Source of the DNA: Pomphorhynchus laevis
Lineage: Eukaryota > Acanthocephala > Palaeacanthocephala > Echinorhynchida > Pomphorhynchidae
DNA: 64,000 nucleotides
Direction: 5' to 3'
Assembly: GCA_012934845.2 (NCBI GenBank)
Contig: WNNJ02002127.1
Coordinates: 1-64,000, forward strand
Both the position numbers and the translations under genes were made by a program. The notes under the pieces are model-generated. The model made no database searches and was not told where the DNA came from. It worked only from the letters and a program-made list of their open reading frames with translations. Positions 1 through 11,204 of this stretch are shown here, one piece after another (the stretch's first letter is position 1; each line of letters starts with the position of its first letter).

Positions 1-20
1 ATATATATATATATATATAT
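1..20. repeat. (TA)n microsatellite at window edge
   Basis: Pure alternating TA, cut by the window start. It abuts the 357-bp unit array. The same kind of TA run lies at the other end of the array (1560-1640). Confidence 0.9.
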
Positions 21-1556
21 ATAATCATAAGAGTTTCGTTTGAATCGGTATTGCTCGAGATTGCGAATAGCAATTCTTTCCGTATATTAAAGTAAGTGTT
101 CGAATCGAGCATATTCTTCAGTCTGCAAACTCTCGTCACTCCTAGACGGTCATGTGATAGCCGGCAGCCATCGTCAGTAAGATGAACTATCACACGCCGT
201 TTCGGCTGCCTCTGTGACATTGTGAAAATGCATTTCCGACATCTAGCTTAAATTGTTGGTGGCGTTAGCTCTTAATTCCAACAATTTGCAATGCAGACCA
301 TCATAAACAACCAGAGGATCAAACTTTCGGATGCTTGACTGTAAAAAACCGAGATTGAGTGGATCAATTCTTTCTATATAATCATAAGAGTTTCGTTTAA
401 ATCGGTATTGCTCGAGATTGCGATTAGCAATTCTTTCCGTATATTTAAGTAAGTGTTCGAATCGAGCATATTCTTCAGTCTGCAAACTCTCGTTACTCCT
501 AGACGGTCATGTGATAGCCGGCAGCCATCGTCAGTAAGATGAACTATCACACGCCGTTTCGGCTGCCTCTGTGACATTGTGAAAATGCATTTCCGACATC
601 TAGCTAAAATTGTTGGTGGCGTTAGCTCTTAAATCCAACAATTTGCAAATTGTTGGATTTAAGAGCTAACGCCACCAACAATTTAAGCTAGATGTCGGAA
701 ATGCATTTTCACAATGTCACAGAGGCAGCCGAAACGGCGTGTGATAGTTCATCTTACTGACGATGGCTGCCGGCTATCACATGACCGTCTAGGAGTGACG
801 AGAGTTTGCAGACTGAAGAATATGCTCGATTCGAACACTTACTTAAATATACGGAAAGAATTGCTAATCGCAATCTCGAGCAATACCGATTTAAACGAAA
901 CTCTTATGATTATATAGAAAGAATTGATCCACTCAATCTCGGTTTCTTACAGTCAAGCATCCGAAAGTTTGATCCTCTGGTTGTTTATGATGGTCTGCAT
1001 TGCAAATTGTTGGATTTAAGAGCTAACGCCACCAACAATTTAAGCTAGATGTCGGAAATGCATTTTCACAATGTCACAGAGGCAGCCGAAACGGCGTGTG
1101 ATAGTTCATCTTACTGACGATGGCTGCCGGCTATCACATGACCGTCTAGGAGTGACGAGAGTTTGCAGACTGAAGAATATGCTCGATTCGAACACTTACT
1201 TAAATATACGGAAAGAATTGCTAATCGCAATCTCGAGCAATACCGATTTAAACGAAACTCTTATGATTATATAGAAAGAATTGATCCACTCAATCTCGGT
1301 TTCTTACAGTCAAGCATCCGAAAGTTTGATCCTCTGGTTTTTATGATGGTCTGCATTGCAAATTGTTGGATTTAAGAGCTAACGCCACCAACAATTTAAG
1401 CTAGATGTCGGAAATGCATTTTCACAATGTCACAGAGGCAGCCGAAACGGCGTGTGATAGTTCATCTTACTGACGATGGCTGCCGGCTATCACATGACCG
1501 TCTAGGAGTGACGAGAGTTTGCAGACTGAAGAATATGCTCGATTCGAACACTTACT

Positions 1557-1562
<6 letters not shown>
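21..1562. repeat. Inverted and tandem array of a 357-bp unit
   Basis: One unit recurs with a period of 356-357 bp. Two units lie in minus orientation (21-377, and 378-644 partial). Two and a half lie in plus orientation (645-1001, 1002-1357, 1358-1562 truncated). The halves meet head to head at a perfect palindrome centred on 645/646. Each unit holds small ORFs of 67 and 80 codons that are copies of each other and match no family I recognise. Because the array runs into PLE reverse transcriptase, and PLEs are known for tandem or inverted pseudo-LTRs, it is most likely PLE terminal sequence. That is inference. The unit also holds two interleaved complementary segment pairs (see findings). Confidence 0.8.
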
Positions 1563-1626
<64 letters not shown>

Positions 1627-1640
1627 TATATATATATATT
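1560..1640. repeat. (TA)n microsatellite
   Basis: About 80 bp of TA with one small interruption, separating the truncated third plus unit from PLE coding sequence. It is translated as an Ile-Tyr run in the long ORF that starts at 1519, so the N-terminus of that ORF is an artefact. Confidence 0.95.
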
Positions 1641-2976
1641 GCAACCATCTATCCAGTCTGACAGGGGCATAGCAGCGATTAACTCTTTACTATCCAGAAA
1701 AGGCGCTTCTGAGGATCATCGACTAGTCCTTTGTCAACAACTAAGGTTAATTTTGGAGTGTAACACTTTCACTTGCCAGCAAAAAGTATTTAGACAGAAA
1801 ATTGGTACGGCAATGGGAAGTCCAGTTGGTCCTACATACGCTAGCTTATATGTTTCTAACTTGGAGGAGGAATATGTGTTCAAACGTGAAAAGACTCCAC
1901 TAATGTGGGTGCGTTACATAGATGATGTGTTTATTATTTGGGATCACGGTAAGAGAGAATTTGAATTATTTGTCAGTGAACTAAATAATCTATCTGAGCT
2001 TCGCTTTACTAACACTATAGAGATAAACAACTCGATTGGGTTTCTGGATGTAAGCATCCAAAGAATGAAGAATAGCTTCCGAACATCTTTATATAGAAAA
2101 TTCACTGGAACGAGAAGTATAGTGCACGCGAGCAGTTTACACACCCCTAAAACAAAGCGTCTAATAATTAGGAATGAGGCTATACGAGCAAAGAAAATAT
2201 GCTCCTCGCCGGATATCTTTGAAAAACAATTAAGATTGCTAAAAATAGAATTAATGGAGAGAGGATACTCAAATAAACAAATTGCAAGACAATTTCAATA
2301 TGCTCGAATTATCCCGAGAAAAACACTGCTATATGATAACAGAAGAAAGCCACTCACAACTACAAACAACAAGGTGGTATGTACATATCATCAGGCACTG
2401 AAAAATTTACCAAAGGAATTTAAAGAAATTACTAATGACAAGTGTCCCCCTCAACGTAAACCGTTAATTTTTTTCAAATCTGGATATAACCTAAGAAGTT
2501 ATTTTTCTGTCACAACTAATCATTCCACTGACATTGGTAGTAATGTACCGTGTGGAGATAAACGGTGTAAAACGTGTCAGATAATGAATAACTCAAAAAC
2601 ATTCACAAGCTCCACTACAAAATTAACTTATAGAATCAGGGGTAACAATAACTGTAAGACACAAAATTCGGTTTATTTAGGCACTTGCACAGTCTGTCAT
2701 GCACAATATGTAGGGGAAAGCGGAAATAAGATGTCAGTTCGGATGAACAACCGTAGAGCGGATATTAAAGCCTGTCGTATAAATGCAGATGGACTGGCAT
2801 CACACCTCATTAACAATCCAACACATGAAATTTCACTTGCAGTAATTGAGGAAAATATTCCCAACACTGCTAAAAGAAAGCGTAAGGAACTCTATTGGAT
2901 AGCACAATTAATGACTGATAGATCGCTAAACAGTGAAGTGACAGGTGCACTGAAATTGGTGAAGAACAACATTTAA
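1641..2976 (+). CDS. Penelope-like element, 3' part of RT plus GIY-YIG endonuclease
   Basis: 5'-truncated PLE polyprotein, about 445 codons of real homology. It has the RT motif GTAMGSPVGPTYA, the catalytic box YIDD near 1915, the FLDV segment and the PLE-specific C-terminal linker. It ends with a Cys-rich GIY-YIG nuclease (VYLGT...QYVGES near 2670-2720). The stop is at 2974-2976. RT copies element RNA and the GIY-YIG domain nicks target DNA (known for the family). Positions 1646-2451 are almost identical to 4371-5176 in the next copy. The open frame upstream to 1519 is microsatellite and array sequence, not element protein. The short divergence from its neighbour suggests recent activity. 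Confidence 0.85.
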
Positions 2977-3036
2977 GATGCTATCGTATATTTATGCTGT
3001 TATATTTATATTTTTACAATTGTAGATAATATTTTC

Positions 3037-3063
3037 CTGAAGAAGGCCACTAGTTGGTCGAAA
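3037..3063 (+). ncRNA. Hammerhead-like core after the PLE ORF
   Basis: CUGAAGA (3037-3043) fits the hammerhead CUGANGA core. A stem follows (GGCC 3045-3048 with GGUC 3056-3059), then GAAA (3060-3063). It lies 60 bp after the PLE stop and before the next PLE copy. Minimal hammerheads with very weak stem III are established in PLE terminal repeats. I see no convincing stem III or cleavage triplet here, so activity is uncertain. Confidence 0.5.
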
Positions 3064-3178
3064 GCTTGAATAAAACGATATCTTTGTGTTTCCGGTTTGA
3101 CTTAAAATCCGAGTATTAATATATACAAGTATCCGTCAAAGGATCCCGGAGCTGGTTTGAATAAATAATCTAAACTAT

Positions 3179-5182
3179 ATGGAAAGCATCCATCAAAGGA
3201 TCTCAGTAAATCACACAAAGACACGATATCTTGCTCACTTTCAATATCTACAATACTGTTTAAATAATGATGTTATTCCAAAAGGTATGCAAATTTTAAT
3301 ACCGGTTGCTGTTGACATTGACCGTTTACATGAACCTGCTCGTAGTCGTTTTATAAATAGAATGAAAACGATCAAAATTTCTGCTGAACGACAAGTATGC
3401 ACAGAAATTACTAATTACTATGGTTGCTTATCGAACTGCTTGCCTGGCCATGTAGATCAACTTGAATATAATGGCCTGATTAACAACAAATGTCACAAAC
3501 TACGTTTACTTCTGAATAGAGAAGTGCATCCGATTGAAATAAAATCTATATTGCCGAAGTCAAGGAGACGATTCGTTAACAAACGGAGATGGCAATGGCA
3601 GCAAAATCCAACTTATGACAATGTAGTGAATATCTCTGATACCGTAATTTCATTTGAACAAAAGCGTGCATTGTCTCTTGGTCTTTCATTTGTTCCTAGT
3701 CCGCTGGAATTTCCGCGCTTATCATTGCTTACATCGGTTAATCGTTTAATTAAAAATACAGGTGAAGAATACACAAATGTGACATTAGCAAATAATATCA
3801 TCAATAAGTATGGATGTATGAAACCTAATGAATCTTTTGAACGTAACATGAGTAAAAATTCTATGATAGCTCTTCGCGAATTGAAATCCAACAGGGAGAT
3901 TGTGATATTACCAGCGGATAAAGGAAGTAAGGTAATTGTATGGAACAAGAGCGACTATGACTCACAATGTTGGCTTCACTTAAATGGAGGATCATATGAA
4001 GAGATCACGATGATAGACCATCAGGCTATTTGTGCAAACGTTGAAAGAAATTTAATACGCTGGTTTCCCGCTAAAGAAAATCAAGGACGTTTTATTGTTA
4101 AAAATCCTAAACCAGGAGTACTATACTTACTGCCAAAAGTACACAAAAATAAGCACCCTTGTCCGGGGCGTCCAATAATCAGAAATTGCGGTACGGCGTG
4201 TGAAAAGCTAGCGCGCGAAGTTCATAATGAATTATTGCCTTATTTAAAACAGACAGAATCTTACCTTTCAAGCACTGATGACTTTATTCGTAAGTTAGAG
4301 AAATTCGCAAATTTAAGGAACGGCAATTTTGACTTTGTAATGTATACACTAGACGTAGAATCCCTTTTCACATCTATCCAGTCTGACAGGGGCATAGCAG
4401 CGATTAACTCTTTACTATCCAGAAAAGGCGCTTCTGAGGATCATCGACTAGTCCTTTGTCAACAACTAAGGTTAATTTTGGAGTGTAACACTTTCACTTG
4501 CCAGCAAAAAGTATTTAGACAGAAAATTGGTACGGCAATGGGAAGTCCAGTTGGTCCTACATACGCTAGCTTATATGTTTCTAACTTGGAGGAGGAATAT
4601 GTGTTCAAACGTGAAAAGACTCCACTAATGTGGGTGCGTTACATAGATGATGTGTTTATTATTTGGGATCACGGTAAGAGAGAATTTGAATTATTTGTCA
4701 GTGAACTAAAAAATCTATCTGAGCTTCGCTTTACTAACACTATAGAGATAAACAACTCGATTGGGTTTCTGGATGTAAGCATCCAAAGAATGAAGAATAG
4801 CTTCCGAACATCTTTATATAGAAAATTCACTGGAACGAGAAGTATAGTGCACGCGAGCAGTTTACACACCCCTAAAACAAAGCGTCTAATAATTAGGAAT
4901 GAGGCTATACGAGCAAAGAAAATATGCTCCTCGCCGGATATCTTTGAAAAACAATTAAGATTGCTAAAAATAGAATTAATGGAGAGAGGATACTCAAATA
5001 AACAAATTGCAAGACAATTTCAATATGCTCGAATTATCCCGAGAAAAACACTGCTATATGATAACAGAAGAAAGCCACTCACAACTACAAACAACAAGGT
5101 GGTATGTACATATCATCAGGCACTGAAAAATTTACCAAAGGAATTTAAAGAAATTACTAATGACAAGTGTCCCCCTGAATAA
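3179..5182 (+). CDS. Penelope-like element, N-terminus and RT (endonuclease missing)
   Basis: 667-codon ORF from ATG. The N-terminal ~200 residues are PLE-specific. RT then follows in order: ILPADKGSKVIV, LLPKVHKN...PGRPI, a YTLDVESLFTSI segment, GTAMGSPVGPTYA, and YIDD at residues 488-491. The frame ends at 5182, at the point where the upstream copy continues into its endonuclease. This copy is therefore 3'-truncated, while its neighbour is 5'-truncated. The two lie head to tail with the hammerhead-like motif between them, the tandem arrangement known for PLEs. RT residues look intact; without the nuclease it cannot retrotranspose in the usual way. Confidence 0.9.
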   Translation: MESIHQRISVNHTKTRYLAHFQYLQYCLNNDVIPKGMQILIPVAVDIDRLHEPARSRFINRMKTIKISAERQVCTEITNYYGCLSNCLPGHVDQLEYNGLINNKCHKLRLLLNREVHPIEIKSILPKSRRRFVNKRRWQWQQNPTYDNVVNISDTVISFEQKRALSLGLSFVPSPLEFPRLSLLTSVNRLIKNTGEEYTNVTLANNIINKYGCMKPNESFERNMSKNSMIALRELKSNREIVILPADKGSKVIVWNKSDYDSQCWLHLNGGSYEEITMIDHQAICANVERNLIRWFPAKENQGRFIVKNPKPGVLYLLPKVHKNKHPCPGRPIIRNCGTACEKLAREVHNELLPYLKQTESYLSSTDDFIRKLEKFANLRNGNFDFVMYTLDVESLFTSIQSDRGIAAINSLLSRKGASEDHRLVLCQQLRLILECNTFTCQQKVFRQKIGTAMGSPVGPTYASLYVSNLEEEYVFKREKTPLMWVRYIDDVFIIWDHGKREFELFVSELKNLSELRFTNTIEINNSIGFLDVSIQRMKNSFRTSLYRKFTGTRSIVHASSLHTPKTKRLIIRNEAIRAKKICSSPDIFEKQLRLLKIELMERGYSNKQIARQFQYARIIPRKTLLYDNRRKPLTTTNNKVVCTYHQALKNLPKEFKEITNDKCPPE

Positions 5183-5218
5183 CAGCGATCCGAAAACGGA
5201 ATAACAGCGATCCGAAAT
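5177..5218 (+). repeat. 22-bp tandem repeat at PLE-PLE junction
   Basis: A ~22-bp unit beginning AATAACAGCGATCCGAAA occurs about twice, exactly where the 667-codon ORF stops and a different PLE family begins. The second unit reads in frame into the next ORF, so it is probably native RT sequence of the third PLE duplicated at the breakpoint. Confidence 0.7.
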
Positions 5219-6285
5219 ATGACCACCCATCAGAACTGGACGCCTAAGCAAATTAATGATGTCTGTGACCTCCTGACTGTAGTCCTGAACTCAAATACAT
5301 TTAAGTTCAATGATCGATGGTACAAACAGATCACAGGAACGGCAATGGGTACACCTGTAGGACCCACTTACGCCGGCCTTTACGTAACATACGTCGAACA
5401 ACGATTCTGGACGAGTCAACCATGTCAGCCGCTTATATGGAAAAGGTACGTGGATGACATTTGTATAGCGTGGTCTGGTCCACTAACACATCTCGAGAGT
5501 CTGACGGCAGAACTAAATAGGACTAGCGAACTTCAGTTCACGATTGATTGTCCGGTAAATCAACAAGTACCGTTTCTGGACATCCTGATGTATCGCGATA
5601 CGCATAACACATGGGAAACCAGAAGCTATGAGAAATTTGCAGGGATGAAATCATACGTGCACGCAAGTAGTGGTCACAGCGCAACGACAAAAAGGATGAT
5701 CTTACGCAATGAAGCAAGACGTATGAAAAAACTATGCTCTCTAAACTCAGATTTTGAGCGGAGTCTCACCGACTTATATGCAAATTTCCGAAAGAGGGGT
5801 TACTCGCATCGACAGATTGAAACTCAATTCAATTATGTTCGACGAATAGATCGACGCGCATTACTGGAATCATCTGTCGATAGTGATCCACCCTCGAATG
5901 AATTCGACACTGTGTTCTTATACAATCCGCTATTTGACCCCTTACAGAGAATGTTTAACAGAGCTCTTCAACAGCTTGATCCCGAGCTGAGAAATAAGGT
6001 TAAGAGACCACGTGTCCGGTTCAAAAATACGGAAAATTTAATGAGTATGATGAAGAGAACCCCCAGAATCAATAACTCGATAGAACAGGGAAGTGAAGCA
6101 TGCGGAGACAGACGGTGTGCAAACTGTTCGGATATGACAAAAACTGCTGAATTTAAAAGCAAGGCTACTGGCTTAACCTATATTATCCACGGACATTTGA
6201 CATGCAAATCCAAATGCATCATTTACGAACACCTCTGTTTAGACTGCTCCGCCCAATATATTGGTCAAACCAATATTTGTTTTAC
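5183..6285 (+). pseudogene. Third PLE fragment, a distinct family
   Basis: Open frame with ATG at 5219, coding also just upstream. It shows GTAMGTPVGPTYAGLY, RYVDDICIAW near 5446-5475, a VPFLDI segment, the conserved linker (ILRNEARR..., RKRGYS) and the start of a Cys-rich GIY-YIG domain (CGDRRCANC, LDCSAQYIGQT). It is clearly homologous to, but well diverged from, the two copies upstream. The nuclease breaks off near 6285, where the sequence runs into unrelated DNA and a minus-strand LINE remnant. It also lacks the N-terminal half of the element. A dead fragment. Confidence 0.8.
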
Positions 6286-6366
6286 TGACATTGTACTTTT
6301 TTTACATTGAGATCCAGCCAAACGAGCCACCGCTCATCGGCTGTTGTATACTAATAATAATTATTA

Positions 6367-7300
6367 TTATCTGTCTATTTTGTTTGACTGATATATCTGT
6401 TGGGGAACAGTTGAAAGAACTGGATTTACTGAATCAACATCATGTTTAATCCGGATGAGACTGTTTGGACTCGGTGATTCGTTTAAATTTACGATGATGA
6501 AACATTTATCCCGATCGAATGTTCGGCGTTTATGTCGTTTAGGCTCAGATAGAATAGGTATATTGGGGTTATCAGTGTTGTTTACAGTGGAATTGGTATG
6601 ATGTATTAGTTGTTTGAGTGTTTCATCCATTTTATATAGACTATAGGTTGTTTGAGGACAAGAAAATAGCTGGGAGTGATGTGTGATGTGGTGCTTCTGT
6701 GTTTGTTTCCAGCCTTGGATGTGTTTTCTGGGTGATATGGAATGTTTGTTTCTGTGTACCCTTGTAAGAAATGGTAGAATTCTCTAGATTTGACGAATTT
6801 AGGAAATCAGATTTAAGGTTATGTACGGAAGAAGTTTCAAGGGTTGTTGCCTTTACGATTCGCGATCTTAAATGTCCTTGTGTCCAAACTCGAGTAGGTG
6901 TAGATTTTCGGAACATTCAAGTATCAGATGTTGCCGTTATGCTGATTGGGGCGATTTCATTGTCTAGTGATGGTATTGTATCTTGATCAAATACTTCACA
7001 TGTATAAGGGATATCTGATCGTAATGGTTTATCAGTGTCTTCGGTTAGTGAGCGTAGATCGTTAATAGTCTTATTTAAATTTGCAATTGCTAGAGCTGCA
7101 CAGAAACCACAATAGAAATTGCAGCTCGTCACTGCTTGAATACTGTCCGAGGGGAAGCTTACTTTAGTCCATATTGTGCAGCCGTGAGAGTTACATGCCA
7201 CTTCATTATCTGCGTACCCAACCGACTTTGTTGTATTGTTGTATTTCGCGTGCTTGATGGTCTTTTTTGTCATATAATGTGATATTGTACTGGAATTCAA
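6367..7300 (-). pseudogene. CR1-like LINE ORF1 remnant with PHD-like zinc finger
   Basis: Read on the minus strand from 7300. The first frame holds the Cys/Trp signature VACNSHGCTIWTKV...FYCGFCAA, shared with the ORF1s at 26249 and 35998. A later frame (6630-6367) has a segment like RTFDRDKCFIIVNLNES, matching the start of the RNA-binding half of those ORF1s. The frames at 7300-6917, 6916-6641 and 6630-6367 no longer join, and ORF2 is absent. In CR1-group LINEs, ORF1 protein binds element RNA. This copy is dead and only the 5' part remains. Confidence 0.7.
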
Positions 7301-7747
7301 ATTTCCATCAATTTTTCAAACAAAAAATTCGTTATTGAATAATGGACCCGACCAATAGATTTCGTTTATTGCGATATCAATGGAATTTGATTTAAATTTT
7401 CAATTTTCAATTTTCATATTTTTGTCATATAATGTGATATTCAAATTTGATTAATCAAATTTACAAATTGTCTTCTTTTACACTAAATAATCTATGGGAA
7501 ATTGCAAGTAATTTTAATCAAGAATATTTTAACCAGTCAATTTTTTATGGTAGACCCATTCAAATATCACGAAGAGCGAAAAAGCGCTCTTCATAATAAG
7601 GGCTTTTGTTTGTTATTTCTGTATAATATTTATAGGGATTGATAAATAAACATTAATATTAAAGTCAGTAAACAGATAGTAAAAAAATTAACATCAGTCA
7701 TGTACATGTTAATACTTCAATAGGAATTTAGGCAGGTGTGCGGATTA
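7301..7747. other. AT-rich gap with a small hairpin and a direct repeat
   Basis: No coding signal. A perfect 8-bp hairpin lies at 7571-7578/7585-7592 (GAAGAGCG with a six-base loop). A ~22-bp segment containing GTCATATAATGTGATATT occurs near 7265 and again near 7421, at the 5' edge of the ORF1 remnant, and may mark a short duplication there. Confidence 0.6.
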
Positions 7748-8420
7748 TCAGGATCTGTGTAGTTTGTCAATCTCAGCTAATCCTAATTTAGATAAATGTG
7801 GACAAGAAAATACATGCACTAAGGGTGCACAAAGAAAGTCACAGAATATACATTTACATTGAAGGGAGACTACATGAATTGGAATATTAATAAATAAACA
7901 TTTATCATGATAATCATGAATAGGAAACATCCATAATGTTTTCTTAATATAACAAGACTGCTGCCACCGAGTCTGTAAAAATATGGGAGTTAAATAAATG
8001 TCAGGGTCAAGCTTGGATCTTTTCAAAAAAAAAACAGATTTATTAATCGAAAACGCTTGAGATTTTGGGAAATTGAAGAATGCGCGAATATAATTAGAAC
8101 AAGTAAGAATTCGAGATAATATGTCGACCGATGTAGAAGAATATTTCACTGCAATATCCCCGATGAGCTTAATAAATATGTTCTGACATCTTTCTACTTG
8201 GGCAAAATTCGAAGAGGATAAGTCCGACTATATTACCGGTAAACCGTATGTCAAAATTGGTAATAGCATTACACGAAAGTATTTAATAGCACCTTCGTAT
8301 GACAGAGCACCCATTTTACGTACACTACAGGTAGCCACAGAAATCTTCGAAGCATTTTTCTTGACATTAGAGGTGAATGACCATCTAGAATTTAACTGTA
8401 ACCAGATATATGTAATATTC
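7748..8420 (-). pseudogene. LINE C fragment, C-terminal end of ORF2
   Basis: On the minus strand the frame reads RWSFTSNVKKNASKI, LLPILTYGLPVI and FAQVERCQNIFIKLIGDI, then a 133-codon ORF (8149-7748). The W-S-F, ILTYG and Q-x-ER sequence is typical of the region after the RT domain of LINE ORF2s. The fragment at 50370-51112 has the matching YLYADD RT block upstream of the same TSRWSF motif, so both derive from one family. The RT catalytic part is absent here. Confidence 0.6.
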
Positions 8421-8839
8421 CTACAGAATTAAAGATGATGAGAGTCTAAAATAAGCGTATCATGTGATAAATAATAATAAATAATTGTTAAAATTTAGCT
8501 TAAACTAATATTTGAATAAATTAAATTCAATATACAATTATATTTTGAGCAAAAACTTAAAATATAATTGTGAACAAAATAAAATAGAATTAAAATGTCA
8601 CCACATTTTTATAAATTAATTAGAATTTGAAAAGGTGAAACATTTTTTCTAACAATAAAAGAGAAAAGCACAACAGATACCAAGACAGATAGATAACATT
8701 ATTATTGAAAACAAGACAAAGTCGCAAATGACTGTTCAGTCTGTTCACTGTTGATATTAAAAAAATAAAATAAAAAACAAACAAATGAAGTGTAGAAGGT
8801 AATCAGCCGAATGGGTAGTTCAACACTGATTAATGGTTC
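8421..8839. other. AT-rich spacer, no feature seen
   Basis: Low-complexity A/T sequence between two LINE remnants. No open frame with recognisable motifs, and no repeat longer than simple A/T runs. Confidence 0.6.
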
Positions 8840-8849
8840 GAGCTGTTAT

Positions 8850-9850
8850 GAATCCACTTCCTCACTTAAAGTTTGAAATTGAAAAGCTGGAGGTACAAGC
8901 AATTTCTTCAGGTAGTGCATTCCAAACGTTGATTATCTGATGGGAGTGTCTCATTATTCGAGGATTTTTACCAAGGGGAAATTTATAGGATTGGGCGATA
9001 TCCACGATAATTTGTAGTTCTAAACTTTATAACATTTGTGGAATATCCTTCTAAAGAATTTGACAACTGCGCACATTGCCAAGAGATCAAGATACAGTAG
9101 TCTTTGTCTCATTGAAGTTAAACCCAACAAGGATGACCTGTCCTCATACGAATACGAATTATGAAAGCAAATTCGAGACCCGCGACGTAGCACTAATTCA
9201 AGATCGGTAATTTCTTTTTTAGTACATGGAAAAACAGCTTGAATGCAATACTCAAGATGTGAACTAACCAAAGAACAATAAAGGAGTTTGAAGACAGAAG
9301 GATTCATTCTCGAGAAGCAATTTTTGATGAAATACAAGGCTCGATTGCAGATGTTCCTTGTACCAATTGCAGATGGTACAAGGAACACCATAGTGAGATA
9401 ACAAATTAATTAGATATGAATGCGGAACTCGATCGAATGCCTTCAAAAATCTAAAAAGATAACGTCGACGCATTTACCTGAGCTAGTCGCATCAGTCAAC
9501 AGTTTTCGGGCTGATAATAGGTTAGTAAGACACAACCGCTTGAAACGAAAACCGTGCTGTGAATTTGTAATAATCCTGTGTTCATCTAAATGATGAAATA
9601 TTCTACGGGCAATTAATCTCTCCAGAACTTTATATATGGAACTTGTGAGGCTTATAGGTCTATAGTTGAGTAAGATGACGGTATTAATTTTTTTGGAATT
9701 GGAACAATAATTGCAGACTTCCACGAATTAGGAACCCAAGAGTTAGAAATACTGTATTGGAAGAGTTTGTCAAGAAATGGAGCAAGACATGAGAACAGAG
9801 TTTTTAAAAGGAACATAGAAATGTCATCCGGACCTGTTGAGCTATAATGA
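8850..9850 (-). pseudogene. LINE D reverse transcriptase and C-terminus
   Basis: Minus-strand frames give STGPDDIS, NSWVPNSWKSAIIVPIPKK, NYRPISLTSSIYKVLERLIA, SQHGFR...CLTNLL and FLKAFDRVPHSYLI, then the post-RT region (SSHLEYCIQ, VLRRGSRIC) and the terminal WNALPEE motif. The order matches LINE A. The FADD catalytic segment is not found between 9264 and 9391, so the active site appears to have been lost by internal deletion. Several frame changes make it non-functional. Confidence 0.75.
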
Positions 9851-10004
9851 TCAAGATTTCTGAAGTACGCTTAAAATTCACTGGAATATATTTTAGAAGT
9901 TGTTGATCGTTGTGTAATAGCTCCTGATCTCTAATTAATATTAGTTTTCTGAAGAAAAACAAAACATTTTAAATATTTTGTAGAAGCTTATCTTGTAGAA
10001 TAGT

Positions 10005-10745
10005 TGGTAGTCAGCCATCTGGCGAGCCCTTCTGGCGATTCCTACTATTAGGTGGTGGAGAAAGTTCATCAATATGTGCGGGGTCAGGTACGAGTAATGA
10101 TCGTTTTGAGTGATCGGCGTTATTTAAGCTGTTCTGGGATGATTTCATTGTCTTAAAATTCATCGACAATTTACATGGTTCAATGGATATAACTGAATAT
10201 GGCGTTTCTCCGTCATTCGATGAGTTGGATTGAATTTTGTCGTAAACGGGTAACAGGCCTTCAAAAGCATCTGAATCGTTATTTGCGCATTTGGTATATC
10301 GCGTAATTGGTGCGTCACAGCATCGGTATGTAGATTCCACTGACACATTCTTGTTGAGAATGTGTCAGTTGGATGTGGTCAACGGCCAATATTGGAAGCC
10401 GATCGAGTGAAGCTCTCATGGCTTTTGCGTTGTCTCGCATTAGCGCGATCGAGATGCGCTGATATAACCGTGTGGCCGTAGTATCCCATTCCGAATGTAC
10501 AGCTCATATTGTTCACAACCCATTTGATCACTCTGTTTCCTTCGTCGTTCCATCCACCGAAAATCTCGACTACGGCGGCTGAAAACATGTACCCCGCATC
10601 TTCGACTCTGTCCCTATATTTCCTATCATTTACATTGACAGCGTACGACGTGGCAGCGATGAGTTGTACGTCAGTTTTCACAGAATAATCATACGGAAAT
10701 ATCAGTTTTCACCGAATCATCATACGGAAGAGACAAGCCCGAAAC
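10005..10745 (-). mobile_element. Insert in LINE D: RLE-LINE 3' fragment plus unknown ORF
   Basis: Minus ORF 10681-10379 (100 codons) contains KYRDRVEDAG, FSAAVVEIFGGWNDEG and ANARQRK. This is the C-terminal region downstream of the restriction-like nuclease in RLE-type LINEs, and is shared with 47557-47385 and 22080-21791. The adjoining ORF 10346-10011 (111 codons, Cys and Ser/Asn rich) is not recognised. A short leader-like repeat sits between them (AGAATGTGTCAG in inverted copies near 10345-10370). The piece interrupts LINE D between RT motifs, so it is younger than LINE D. Confidence 0.55.
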
Positions 10746-11204
10746 TAGAGCTTCAGCAATTTCAACTTGATTAGTTAACTTTATTATTCACTGTATTAAT
10801 ATAATTGATTAGAGAAGGAATAGTTCTATTGCATCGAACATATGCCCAAAACTGTTTAGGATTTTCATAAGCCTTTATCGAGTTTTTAACATAAGCTTAA
10901 GATCTTTATTAAACCAAGCGGGAAGTTTCGATTGTAAAGAAATTGCACGTGTTGGAGCGAATGTTTCTGAGATATTCATTAGATAATCCAAAATCTGATT
11001 AAGTAGTTCCTTATCTTTACCTATCACGCGAAGTGGATGAAGCTGACAAAAATTTAAAAATTCTTCAGTTTTGATTTTCGACCATTGACGCTTAAATACT
11101 TTCTCACAATTACTACAGAAACGAATGATAGGAGTAGACTAAAGTGAGTACACAATGATCACTGCTACCGATAGGTTACAGATAACTAACTTTTTCTATG
11201 TCAG

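Noticed and set aside
374-1274. Identical 67- and 80-codon ORFs repeated on both strands, as possible small genes
   Set aside because: They are copies within a 357-bp repeat unit, overlap each other in two frames and show no family match; repeat copying explains them.
1467-1670. Ile-Tyr repeat proteins on both strands
   Set aside because: Translation of a TA microsatellite.
3613-3948. 111-codon minus-strand ORF inside the PLE
   Set aside because: Shadow of the RT frame, with no motifs of its own.
7571-7592. Rho-independent terminator
   Set aside because: The hairpin has no T-run after it, and the window is eukaryotic.
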